Positions 19,034-26,878 of a DNA stretch of 59,046 bases are shown here, piece after piece (positions within the stretch are counted from its first letter, which is position 1; each line of letters opens with the position of its first letter). Position numbers and translations under genes: made by a program. The stretch is from Segatella copri. GTDB lineage: Bacteria; Bacteroidota; Bacteroidia; Bacteroidales; Bacteroidaceae. Below the pieces are notes generated by a model. It made no database searches, was not told where the DNA came from, and worked only from the letters and a program-made list of their open reading frames with translations. The stretch lies in the NCBI RefSeq assembly GCF_019127135.1, contig NZ_JAHOEA010000023.1:1-59046 (forward strand). Direction: 5' to 3'.

Positions 19034-19042
19034 GCAAAGATA
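19034..19042 (-). promoter_or_regulatory. Promoter -7 box of the exbB operon
   Basis: The minus strand reads TATCTTTGC, a full match to TAnnTTTGC. I see no clear -33 TTTG. It implies a leader of roughly 115 nt before exbB. Confidence 0.6.
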
Positions 19043-19083
19043 ATAAATTAAAGTTTACTATCAGCCTAATTAAGAAGTTTTAA

Positions 19084-19123
19084 CGAGATATTGGCTTATT
19101 TTATACCAATATCTCGCTTTTTT
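19084..19123. terminator. Strong hairpin between aspartate aminotransferase and exbB promoter
   Basis: CGAGATATTGG (19084-19094) pairs perfectly with CCAATATCTCG (19106-19116). A T-tract follows only on the plus strand (19118-19123), yet the gene it should terminate (19163-20356) is on the minus strand. It may act in both directions. Confidence 0.6.
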
Positions 19124-19162
19124 CTTACATTTTGCCCCTTGAAAATGGTCTTTAAGCCATTT

Positions 19163-20356
19163 TTATTTCAACTTACCCAAAGCTTCCTTGATGCGCTTGA
19201 TAGCTTCAACGATGTTCTCGTCGCTTGTTGCATAGCTCATGCGGAAACAGTCTGGATCACCGAATGCGTCACCACCTACTGTGGCTACATGTGCTTCCTC
19301 GAGAAGGTACATGGCAAAGTCGGTTGAATTGTTGATGGTCTTCTCACCATTGCTCTTGCCAAAGTAGCTGTTGCACTTAGGGAAGAGATAGAAGGCACCC
19401 TGTGGCATGTTTACCTCAAGGCCTGGAACCTCTTTAGCCAACTTTACAATCAGGTTGCGTCGGCGCTCGAAAGCTACGCGCATTTCCTCTACTGCGCTCT
19501 GGTCGAGTGTGTAGGCTGCTTCTGCTGCCTTCTGGCTGACAGAACATGTACCGCTGGTATACTGTCCCTGGAGTTTGTTGCAGCCCTTGATGATCCATTC
19601 CGGACCCGCCAGGAAACCGATTCTCCATCCTGTCATGGCATAAGCCTTAGATACACCATTGGCAATGATTACCTGTTCCTTCATGCCTGGTTCCTGAGTA
19701 ATGCTGTGGTGCTTGCCGATATAGTTGATGTGTTCGTAGATTTCATCTGCCAACACAAATACTTCAGGATGTTTCTTGAGTACTTCTGCCAATGCAGCCA
19801 GTTCTTCCTTAGAGTATACGCTACCGGTAGGGTTGCTTGGAGAACAGAGAATGAGCATCTTGGTCTTCTCTGTAATGGCATTCTCCAACTGCTCTGCTGT
19901 CATCTTAAAGTCCTGGTCGAAACCGGCATTCACGATGACCGGAGTACCTCCTGCCAATTTCACCATCTGTGGGTAGCTTACCCAATATGGTGCAGGAATG
20001 ATAACCTCGTCGCCTGGATTTACGAGTGCCAATACTGCGTTGCAGACGCACTGTTTACCACCAGTACCAACGATTACTTCATTGGTAGTGTACTCCAAAC
20101 CATTCTCGTTCTTTAATTTGGCTACAATTGCTTTTCGCAAGTCAGGATAACCTGGTACTGGTGAATAACGGGAATAGTTCTCGTCAATAGCCTTCTTTGC
20201 TGCCTGTTTGATATTGTCAGGAGTGTTGAAGTCTGGTTCACCTACGCTCATGTTGATTACATCAATACCTTGAGCTTTCATTTCACTACTCTTCTGTGAC
20301 ATCGCCAGCGTTGCTGAAGGTGCCAATCTGTTTAAACGATCAGATAATTGTGCCAT
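19163..20356 (-). CDS. aspC: Pyridoxal-phosphate aspartate aminotransferase (class I, subgroup I-gamma)
   Basis: 397 aa from the ATG at 20354-20356 (MAQLSDRLNRLAPS, the usual start). It interconverts aspartate and oxaloacetate with glutamate as partner, in the cytoplasm. Motifs: YSPVPGYPDLRKAI, SPSNPTGSVYS, LADEIYEHINY, the Schiff-base lysine in GVSKAYAMTGWRIGF, and the carboxylate-binding arginine region near RMSYATS. Full length for the family. It has its own promoter box (20386-20394, minus) and stands alone. Specificity for a related keto acid cannot be excluded. Confidence 0.93.
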   Translation of the reverse strand: MAQLSDRLNRLAPSATLAMSQKSSEMKAQGIDVINMSVGEPDFNTPDNIKQAAKKAIDENYSRYSPVPGYPDLRKAIVAKLKNENGLEYTTNEVIVGTGGKQCVCNAVLALVNPGDEVIIPAPYWVSYPQMVKLAGGTPVIVNAGFDQDFKMTAEQLENAITEKTKMLILCSPSNPTGSVYSKEELAALAEVLKKHPEVFVLADEIYEHINYIGKHHSITQEPGMKEQVIIANGVSKAYAMTGWRIGFLAGPEWIIKGCNKLQGQYTSGTCSVSQKAAEAAYTLDQSAVEEMRVAFERRRNLIVKLAKEVPGLEVNMPQGAFYLFPKCNSYFGKSNGEKTINNSTDFAMYLLEEAHVATVGGDAFGDPDCFRMSYATSDENIVEAIKRIKEALGKLK

Positions 20357-20385
20357 AATTTTATTCTTATATTTGTTTATCGTGT

Positions 20386-20394
20386 GCAAAAGTA
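20386..20394 (-). promoter_or_regulatory. Promoter -7 box of the aminotransferase gene
   Basis: The minus strand reads TACTTTTGC, a full -7 match, 30 bp before the start codon. Confidence 0.6.
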
Positions 20395-20468
20395 AGCAAA
20401 TTATTTCTTTTTCGGAAGAAAATTGAGCATTATTTCATGTTTTGTATTGAAATAATAACATAATTTTA

Positions 20469-21680
20469 TTATCCGAGGTGCAAAGTATGCCCCATGCGGT
20501 CTCTCTTGGTCTTGAGATAGCGCTCATTGTACTTGTTTGGTACAACTTCGATAGGTACATTTTCTACGATTTCCAAACCGTATGCTTCGAGACCTACGCG
20601 CTTTACCGGATTGTTGGTGAGCAGACGCATTTTGTGTACACCGAGATGACGGAGCATCTGTGCACCGCAACCATAGTCGCGCTCGTCTGGCTTGAAACCG
20701 AGATGGGTATTAGCGTCAACAGTATCATAGCCTTCTTCCTGAAGTTTGTAGGCTGCAATCTTGTTCATCAGACCGATGCCGCGTCCTTCCTGCTGCATGT
20801 AGACAACAACTCCCTTTCCTGCCTCGTCTATCATCTGCATGGCCTTGTGGAGCTGCTGACCGCAGTCGCAACGCTTGCTGCCCAGAATGTCGCCAGTAGC
20901 GCAAGAAGAGTGAACACGGACCAGGATAGGTTCGTCTTCTTTCCATTCTCCCTTGATGAGTGCCATGTGTTCCAGACCATTGCTAGACTGGCGGAACGGA
21001 ATGAGGCGGAAGTGGCCGTATTCTGTAGGCATGTCAACCTCTTCGCCCACTTCGATGAGTGATTCTTTCTTGAGTCGGTATTCTATCATGTCTTTAATAG
21101 AAATAACCTTGAGGTTCCATTCCTTTGCCATCTTCATCAGTTCTGGCAGACGTGCCATGGTGCCGTCTTCATTCATGATTTCCATAAGTGCGCCTGCAGG
21201 ATAGAGACCTGCCATCTTGCAAAGGTCAATGGCTGCTTCAGTGTGTCCGCTTCTTCTTAACACGCCGTTATCCTGTGCGTAGAGTGGGTTGATGTGTCCC
21301 GGTCTGCCGAATGTCTGTGGTGTAGAGTTCGGGTCGGCAAGTGCTTTGATGGTTTCAGCACGGTCGTGTGCAGAAACACCGGTAGAACAGCCTTCCAGTT
21401 TATCTACGGTTATGGTGAATGGTGTACCCAATACTGAGGTGTTCTCTGAAACCTGATGAGGCAAGTCGAGCTCATCGCAGCGGCTCAGGGTGATAGGGGC
21501 ACAGAGTACACCTCTTGCGTGTTTCAGCATGAAGTTTACTTTTTCTGCGTCTATCTTCTCTGCGGCAATGATGAGGTCGCCTTCGTTTTCGCGGTCTTCG
21601 TCATCAACAACAATGACGAACTTTCCTTCCTTGAAGTCTTTTACTGCATCTTCGATGCTATTTAATTTGATTTCTGACAT
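20469..21680 (-). CDS. ribBA: Bifunctional riboflavin enzyme: DHBP synthase / GTP cyclohydrolase II
   Basis: 403 aa. N-terminal domain (about 1-200) is 3,4-dihydroxy-2-butanone-4-phosphate synthase, with [16 protein letters not shown] (acidic metal-binding loop) and [11 protein letters not shown]-terminal domain (about 205-400) is GTP cyclohydrolase II, with zinc cysteines in [17 protein letters not shown] and the catalytic [10 protein letters not shown] loop. Together they make both riboflavin precursors. The gene follows the LptF/G-like permease by 28 bp, so they are probably co-transcribed. That gap is too short for an FMN riboswitch. Confidence 0.97.
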   Translation of the reverse strand: MSEIKLNSIEDAVKDFKEGKFVIVVDDEDRENEGDLIIAAEKIDAEKVNFMLKHARGVLCAPITLSRCDELDLPHQVSENTSVLGTPFTITVDKLEGCSTGVSAHDRAETIKALADPNSTPQTFGRPGHINPLYAQDNGVLRRSGHTEAAIDLCKMAGLYPAGALMEIMNEDGTMARLPELMKMAKEWNLKVISIKDMIEYRLKKESLIEVGEEVDMPTEYGHFRLIPFRQSSNGLEHMALIKGEWKEDEPILVRVHSSCATGDILGSKRCDCGQQLHKAMQMIDEAGKGVVVYMQQEGRGIGLMNKIAAYKLQEEGYDTVDANTHLGFKPDERDYGCGAQMLRHLGVHKMRLLTNNPVKRVGLEAYGLEIVENVPIEVVPNKYNERYLKTKRDRMGHTLHLG

Positions 21681-21708
21681 GTTTGATACCTTATTATATA
21701 GTTACATT

Positions 21709-23607
21709 TTACTTTTTCTGTTCTCTAATCCGCTGGATGATGTCCGTATTGGTCTGACTGATGACCTTGAGGTCACGGAACAAGCGCAGTCGGAATCGCC
21801 ACATTCTCAAATATAGCAGTGTGCCCACTGGGAAGATAATGGCTGCAATGATGTTGAGCCATTTCCGCTCGAATGGGCGTGTATGTGCCTTGACAGAAAG
21901 AACCGGATATTGGTTCATGTCGTGCAGGATATACTTGTTGGCGGTGTTGGTCAAATCTTCTATTACCTCTTCCAATTCTGCATTGATTCTTTCTATCTCA
22001 TGATCAGGCTCGTATTTGAAGAATACATTGATGACGTTTGGAAGATGAACCAGTTTGTGTTCCTTATTATATAAGGTGATGTCTTGGTTGATTCTTTCCA
22101 GTTTCTCTGTATCCGTCTGATAATCCGGGTCGGTGATGATGACTTCCTTGCCGAAGTAATGGCGTTTCTGTCGTAAACCGAGCAGTTTCATGAAGAACTC
22201 TTTGTAAACATCCATATTGAATACGGAAGAGTCATTGGTTGCCTTGTAGGTTACGAAGATAGCCAAAGGCGTCAATACTGCCGGTGCAAGACCTTTACCG
22301 AACCAAATGGCCCACATGCCACTTCTTGACATTCTGTATCCTGTGTTGTCGAGGATAAAGAAGACGATGAATACAAGTACGGAGATGACGACAGGGAAAC
22401 CCAGACCTCCCTTTCGGATGATGGCTCCTAATGGTGCTCCGATAAAGAAGAAGATGAGACACGAAAGGGCTAGAGTGAACTTGTTGATAGCCTCAATCTT
22501 GTGCTGTCTTATCATGTAGTCAGCATCGCTCGTTGACATCGATTTGAAATCAAGGTCAGAAAGCTCCTGTTGTACGGTAGACTGTGCCTGGTTTACCGCC
22601 ATGAGTTTCTTGTCCTGTGGCAACTTATTATATAAGGTGTCGAAATTGAGTTTTTCGCCCTTCTTGATTTCTTTGAGAGAGTCCTTCTTGTTGATGCGCT
22701 GTGCACCTCCATAGAATCTCGCATTGGCTTCGTTCAGATAGATTCTTCCGATAGAATCATATAATTGGTTGAGCGAATCGATGTCGTGGTTGATTTTTTC
22801 CAGACTTTTACCCTTTGCATTTCCTGAAAGCGAAGCTGCATCGGTCATACTGAAGTCTCCATCAAAGTCGAGAATGATTTTCTTGGAAACGAAAGTCTCT
22901 CGTCTGTATGGTACGGCAGCAGTATTGGCAAGTGCACTGCTTTGCATGTTCTCAAACCATTCTCCACTGTAGAGACTCAGAACAAGATGCTTCTTTTCTG
23001 CTGTACTCTGGAGCATGCCGGAATCTGCCAATATGATTGCGGCATCTTCATAGCTGTCGGTCATGCGGTAAATCATGATGCCGTAAAGCTTTCCGGTTTT
23101 CAAATCCTTCTTCTGCACATAAAGGTTGCAGTTTGGAATACCATCATAGAAGATTCCTTCAGGAATTTCCAGTTCCGGACTTTTCTGTTTCATAGAAATC
23201 AGAAGTTGTGCCAGTTTCATGTTCGACTTAGGTCCCACATTGTTCTGGAAATAGAAAGAGCCAAACATGATGATGACGGTGATGACGATAAGTGAGCGGA
23301 AAGCCTGCATCAGTGAAATGCCGGCAGCCTTGATGGCTGTAAGTTCCGAACTCTCGCCGAGATTACCGAACGTCATGAGTGAAGACAGAAGAATAGCCAA
23401 TGGCAGAGCCTGCGGTACGAGCATCAGACCCATGTACCAGAAGAATTGAGCCATCACATCCATCGTGAGTCCCTTACCGATGAGTTCATCAATATATCTC
23501 CACAAGAACTGCATCATCAGCACAAACTGGCAGATGAAGAAAGTTCCCATGAAAAGGAGACCAAACTGTTTGGCAATAAATATGTCTAATTTCTTAATTC
23601 TAAGCAT
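21709..23607 (-). CDS. LptF/LptG (YjgP/YjgQ) family lipopolysaccharide export permease
   Basis: 632 aa, longer than the roughly 360-aa proteobacterial proteins. Transmembrane helices near the N-terminus (LFMGTFFICQFVLMMQFLW, LVPQALPLAILLSSLMTF) and after about 390 (LALSCLIFFFIGAPLGAIIRKGG, FPVVISVLVFIVFFIL). The central periplasmic region is expanded by a Lys/Asp-rich segment, and a long cytoplasmic tail carries another pair of hydrophobic stretches near the end. LptF/G move LPS from the inner membrane to the periplasmic bridge. I cannot say from sequence alone whether it acts as F or G. Confidence 0.9.
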   Translation of the reverse strand: MLRIKKLDIFIAKQFGLLFMGTFFICQFVLMMQFLWRYIDELIGKGLTMDVMAQFFWYMGLMLVPQALPLAILLSSLMTFGNLGESSELTAIKAAGISLMQAFRSLIVITVIIMFGSFYFQNNVGPKSNMKLAQLLISMKQKSPELEIPEGIFYDGIPNCNLYVQKKDLKTGKLYGIMIYRMTDSYEDAAIILADSGMLQSTAEKKHLVLSLYSGEWFENMQSSALANTAAVPYRRETFVSKKIILDFDGDFSMTDAASLSGNAKGKSLEKINHDIDSLNQLYDSIGRIYLNEANARFYGGAQRINKKDSLKEIKKGEKLNFDTLYNKLPQDKKLMAVNQAQSTVQQELSDLDFKSMSTSDADYMIRQHKIEAINKFTLALSCLIFFFIGAPLGAIIRKGGLGFPVVISVLVFIVFFILDNTGYRMSRSGMWAIWFGKGLAPAVLTPLAIFVTYKATNDSSVFNMDVYKEFFMKLLGLRQKRHYFGKEVIITDPDYQTDTEKLERINQDITLYNKEHKLVHLPNVINVFFKYEPDHEIERINAELEEVIEDLTNTANKYILHDMNQYPVLSVKAHTRPFERKWLNIIAAIIFPVGTLLYLRMWRFRLRLFRDLKVISQTNTDIIQRIREQKK

Positions 23608-23672
23608 TTCAATATTCAGTTGTTTCAGACCTTTTTCTTATTTGAAATATTCGCAGGTCCATTATTCAGCGT

Positions 23673-23681
23673 GCAAAGGTA
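23673..23681 (-). promoter_or_regulatory. Promoter -7 box of the permease-ribBA operon
   Basis: The minus strand reads TACCTTTGC, 66 bp before the permease start. Confidence 0.55.
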
Positions 23682-23804
23682 ATACAAAAAAATAAGAAAA
23701 CCTTTATTTTTCGTTTTTTTTATATATATAATTAGGTGGAATAGGGGCTGAAATGCGAGAAAAATGAGAAAATAAAACTTTTTTTGAAAATTTCTGCCGA
23801 AAAA

Positions 23805-23837
23805 TTTGTTCAATTCAAATAAATGTATTACCTTTGC
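23805..23837 (+). promoter_or_regulatory. Promoter of tRNA-Met
   Basis: TTTG (23805-23808), 20 bp, then TACCTTTGC (23829-23837): one of the best consensus matches in the window, 30 bp before the tRNA. Confidence 0.8.
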
Positions 23838-23867
23838 ACCCGCAAATGAGAAATCAATTGCTTGGAT

Positions 23868-23941
23868 GGCGGGATAGCTCAGCTGGTTAGAGCGTCGGAT
23901 TCATAATCCGGAGGTCGAGGGATCGTGGCCCCCTCCCGCTA
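23868..23941 (+). tRNA. tRNA-Met (anticodon CAT)
   Basis: Cloverleaf: acceptor GGCGGGA/TCCCGCT, D stem GCTC/GAGC, anticodon stem TCGGA/TCCGG with loop TTCATAA (anticodon CAT at 23902-23904), variable AGGTC, T stem GAGGG/CCCCC, discriminator A. CCA is not encoded. The mismatched first pair (G-T) and the CAT anticodon leave initiator and lysidine-modified Ile tRNAs as alternatives, but the G1 acceptor and single-gene context fit elongator Met. The T loop reads ATCGTGG, with A54 and T58 instead of T54/A58, and the T stem has one A-C mismatch. Confidence 0.9.
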
Positions 23942-23951
23942 CAAGATGAGA

Positions 23952-23981
23952 GACATCAACTTTTTAGTTGATGTCTTTTTT
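23952..23981 (+). terminator. Terminator after tRNA-Met
   Basis: GACATCAAC (23952-23960) pairs with GTTGATGTC (23967-23975), followed by a run of six T. Confidence 0.9.
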
Positions 23982-23992
23982 ATGCTCTAAAC

Positions 23993-24102
23993 TTTTCCAC
24001 ACTTGTTCACTTCTCATAGAAAAGTTATCCACATATGTGTTGATAACTATGCTATTCCGTTGGCTATCAGATGTTTCCATTGTTGGTAACTGGTGTGGAA
24101 AA
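23993..24102. other. Cluster of DnaA-box-like sites
   Basis: Three matches to TTWTNCACA lie within 110 bp: TTTTCCACA at 23993-24001 (plus), TTATCCACA at 24025-24033 (plus, the exact consensus) and TTTTCCACA on the minus strand at 24094-24102. A one-mismatch box on the minus strand at 24038-24046 makes a 24-bp near-palindrome with the second. AT-rich sequence follows. It may be a replication-origin candidate or a DnaA-responsive regulatory site for the AraC gene at 24185. Confidence 0.45.
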
Positions 24103-24133
24103 GATAAAAAAGAAAGAATTTCCTGTATTTTTC

Positions 24134-24165
24134 TTGGTGTTTTCAGAATAAAATTATATTTTTGC
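24134..24165 (+). promoter_or_regulatory. Promoter of the AraC-family gene
   Basis: TTG at 24134-24136, 20 bp, then TATTTTTGC at 24157-24165, 19 bp before the start codon. Confidence 0.65.
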
Positions 24166-24184
24166 ACCACAAAAGGCAACTATT

Positions 24185-25036
24185 ATGAAGCAGCAGCAAG
24201 TATATAACTTAAAAGAGTTTGCCGCTAAATACCAACTGAAGGACATATTTGGAGCCTATGCAGCTCATATTCATACAGATGTTTTAACTGGAAGTGTCCT
24301 GAGGGATATGGCGAGTGAACGAACACTTTTTTACAAGATATTATTGGTAAAAAGCGGAAGTGTGAAGTTTGAAGTCGTCCTGGGAACTGAAAGTGCTGAG
24401 GATGAGAAACATCAGCTTACGGCAAGTGATTTGCTTGTCGTATCGCCTAAGCATGTTTATAAGTTTACCGAAATATCGGAAGATTTTGAGGCTGAATGTG
24501 TTTTTGTTGATGAAGAGATTTCTAATGATCTGGTTTATCATCTTTCTGACGATAAACTCAAGGCGGCTCTTGATATCATTCATATGATTCGGGATATTGT
24601 GCGCCATCAGCATATTTATAAGGTAGAGATGATTCAGTCTATGGTGAATGTCTTGAAACTTCTGGTGTCAGAGTTGCCTTATGACAGCCTTTTGTCGACC
24701 CGAGACTTGCGCCATAAAAAGAATGTGTACGAAATCTTTCTGCATTTGCTGTATCGCAATTTCAAGAGTGAGCGACAAATCCGTTTTTATGCGGATAAAC
24801 TGAATGTTTCTTCTGCTTATCTCTCCAGGATGGTAAAAGAAATATCGGGTACGACGGTCAATGATCATATTACCTCTCTTCTTTACAAAGAAATCTGTAA
24901 TCTGCTGAAGCAGTCGGATATGACAATGGGAGAAATAGCTGATTATCTTAACTTTAACGACCAGAGTGCATTGACCAATTTCTTTAAAACAAGGGCTGGA
25001 ATGACACCACTTGCTTATCGTAATCAATGCAACTGA
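24185..25036 (+). CDS. AraC-family transcriptional regulator
   Basis: 283 aa, cytoplasmic, no signal or membrane segment. The N-terminal 170 residues resemble a cupin-like sensing domain (LVKSGSVKFEVVL, DLLVVSPKHVYKFTE). The C-terminal 95 residues hold two helix-turn-helix motifs (IRFYADKLNVSSAYLSRMVKEI and MGEIADYLNFNDQSALTNFFKT, then the typical MTPLAYR). The ligand is unknown. It converges with aspartate ammonia-lyase and has its own promoter next to a cluster of DnaA-box-like sites. Confidence 0.88.
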   Translation: MKQQQVYNLKEFAAKYQLKDIFGAYAAHIHTDVLTGSVLRDMASERTLFYKILLVKSGSVKFEVVLGTESAEDEKHQLTASDLLVVSPKHVYKFTEISEDFEAECVFVDEEISNDLVYHLSDDKLKAALDIIHMIRDIVRHQHIYKVEMIQSMVNVLKLLVSELPYDSLLSTRDLRHKKNVYEIFLHLLYRNFKSERQIRFYADKLNVSSAYLSRMVKEISGTTVNDHITSLLYKEICNLLKQSDMTMGEIADYLNFNDQSALTNFFKTRAGMTPLAYRNQCN

Positions 25037-25080
25037 TATGATTTCCGTCATATGACCATCTTCTTATGGATAACAGAATA

Positions 25081-25114
25081 TCCGCTTGCCTATCTTGAGG
25101 AATAGGCAAGCGGA
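25081..25114. terminator. Perfect 13-bp hairpin between convergent genes
   Basis: TCCGCTTGCCTAT (25081-25093) and ATAGGCAAGCGGA (25102-25114) are exact reverse complements with an 8-nt loop. There is no T-tract on either strand, so it is probably a bidirectional stop or RNA-stability hairpin for the AraC and aspartase transcripts. Confidence 0.6.
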
Positions 25115-25198
25115 ACAGTCAAGTGTTAATATGAAATTCAGATTAGTATTATTCTATATTTTATTCTAAAGTTCTTTTATGTCAGCAGTTACATCTTT

Positions 25199-26617
25199 TT
25201 ATTTCAGGGTGAACTTGTGTGACTGCAGCATCTCTTTTGGATCGAGTGCCTTGTCCAATTCTTCCTTGCTCATGATACCCTGCTCAATAACGATATCGTA
25301 TACAGAGCGGCCTGTAACATGTGCTTCCTTAGCTACTTTAGTACTCTTCTTGTAACCGATGATTGGGTTCAGGGCGGTAACGATACCGATACTGTTCTTT
25401 ACCATTTCGTAGCAACGCTCTTTGTTTACGGTGATACCGAGGATGCACTCAGAGGTCAAGGTCTCGATGGCGTTCTTCAACCATGTCAGACTCTCGAAGA
25501 GACTTTCTGTGATGATTGGTTCCATTACGTTCAATTCCAACTGGCCTGCCTCTGCTGCAAAGCTGACAGTTGCATCGTTTCCTATTACCTTGAAGCAAAC
25601 CTGGTTGGTTACCTCAGGAATAACTGGGTTAACCTTACCTGGCATGATAGAAGAACCTGGAGCCTTAGGAGGAAGGTTGATTTCGTTTAAGCCGCAACGA
25701 GGACCAGAAGCCATCAGACGGAGGTCGTTACATATCTTAGACAACTTGATAGCCAGACGCTTCAAAGCAGAAGAGTAGCTTACGTAAGCACCCGTATCAG
25801 GTGTAGCCTCTACCAGGTCGGTAGCTGTTTCGAAGTTCTCGCCTGTCAGCTTGCTGAGGTTAGCAGCACAGAGCTTAGCGAAGCCAGGAACGGCATTCAG
25901 ACCTGTACCGATGGCTGTACCGCCCATATTGATTTCGTGTAAGAGCTTCACGTTGCGCTCCAGATTGAGGATTTCCTCTTCCAGATTGTTGGCGTATGCG
26001 TTGAACTCCTGACCGAAAGACATAGGAACTGCGTCCTGCAACTGGGTACGTCCCATCTTGATGACATCTGCATATTCGTCTGCTTTATAGCGGAATGCGC
26101 TAATCAGACCTGTCAGAGCACCTATCAGATGAGCATTCATGCGGATCAAAGCCAGGCGGATAGAAGTAGGGTATACGTCGTTTGTACTCTGGCCGCAGTT
26201 GCAATGATCATTAGGAGAACAGAACTGATAATCAGCCTTTTCATGTCCCATGATTTCGAGTGCACGGTTGGCGATTACCTCGTTGGCATTCATGTTGACA
26301 GATGTACCTGCACCACCCTGTACCATGTCGATAGGGAAGTTCTCATGCCATTTACCGTCGATAATCTCGCGGCAAGCCTGACCGATTGCCCCTGAAATCT
26401 CATCGTTGATAACACCGAGGGTATGGTTGGTTTCGATGGCAGCCAACTTTACGTAAGCGATGGCGATGATGAAATCAGGATAGTCGCGCATCGTCTTGCG
26501 TGAAATGTGATAGTTATTAATACCGCGCTGTGTCTGTACACCATAAAGTGCATCAGCAGGAACTTTGAGTTCACCTAAAAGGTCTGACTCTACTCTAAAT
26601 TTTTTCTCTTCAGCCAT
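25199..26617 (-). CDS. aspA: Aspartate ammonia-lyase
   Basis: 472 aa, cytoplasmic. It converts aspartate to fumarate and ammonia. The fumarase/aspartase signature GSSIMPGKVNP, containing the catalytic serine loop, is visible near residue 320, as are GGAGTSVNMNANEV and the TNDVYPT substrate-binding segment. Length is typical. In Prevotella it feeds fumarate respiration/succinate formation; the aminotransferase at 19163 could supply aspartate. A fumarase is the main alternative, but the N-terminus (RVESDLLGELKVPADALYGVQTQR, shown in part) fits aspartase better. Confidence 0.93.
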   Translation of the reverse strand: MAEEKKFRVESDLLGELKVPADALYGVQTQRGINNYHISRKTMRDYPDFIIAIAYVKLAAIETNHTLGVINDEISGAIGQACREIIDGKWHENFPIDMVQGGAGTSVNMNANEVIANRALEIMGHEKADYQFCSPNDHCNCGQSTNDVYPTSIRLALIRMNAHLIGALTGLISAFRYKADEYADVIKMGRTQLQDAVPMSFGQEFNAYANNLEEEILNLERNVKLLHEINMGGTAIGTGLNAVPGFAKLCAANLSKLTGENFETATDLVEATPDTGAYVSYSSALKRLAIKLSKICNDLRLMASGPRCGLNEINLPPKAPGSSIMPGKVNPVIPEVTNQVCFKVIGNDATVSFAAEAGQLELNVMEPIITESLFESLTWLKNAIETLTSECILGITVNKERCYEMVKNSIGIVTALNPIIGYKKSTKVAKEAHVTGRSVYDIVIEQGIMSKEELDKALDPKEMLQSHKFTLK

Positions 26618-26701
26618 AATATTGATTGTTTTGTTATTTTTTTTCTTTCTTTTATTGACAGTTAGTTGTAATGAGAATTTTCTTATATCTTCTTCTCGGT
26701 T

Positions 26702-26710
26702 GCAAAATTA
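26702..26710 (-). promoter_or_regulatory. Promoter -7 box of aspA
   Basis: The minus strand reads TAATTTTGC, 85 bp before the aspA start, in the divergent region shared with the hybrid regulator gene. Confidence 0.5.
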
Positions 26711-26797
26711 CTGCATTTTTTACTGAAATTCTTTATAAATTTTAGACCGATATTTGTAAAAAACTGACCAATGGGGCTAAAATACAAAAAAAAGTTG

Positions 26798-26806
26798 TAT
26801 ATTTGC
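26798..26806 (+). promoter_or_regulatory. Promoter -7 box of the hybrid two-component regulator
   Basis: TATATTTGC, 73 bp before the chosen start. The AACG half-site seen at the fructan promoters is absent here, so self-activation through it is unlikely. Confidence 0.55.
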
Positions 26807-26878
26807 AGCGGTAAAGTTTTATTTTTAGGCATTTGTTGAATGCCTCTTCTTTATAAACATAGAAATTGTATAAGCTGT

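Noticed and set aside
21681..21708. FMN riboswitch for ribBA
   Set aside because: Only 28 bp separate the gene from the permease gene, too little for the element.
26618..26878. Fructan operator at the hybrid regulator's own promoter
   Set aside because: No ATGAACGAT-type half-site was found at the expected distance from the -7 box.
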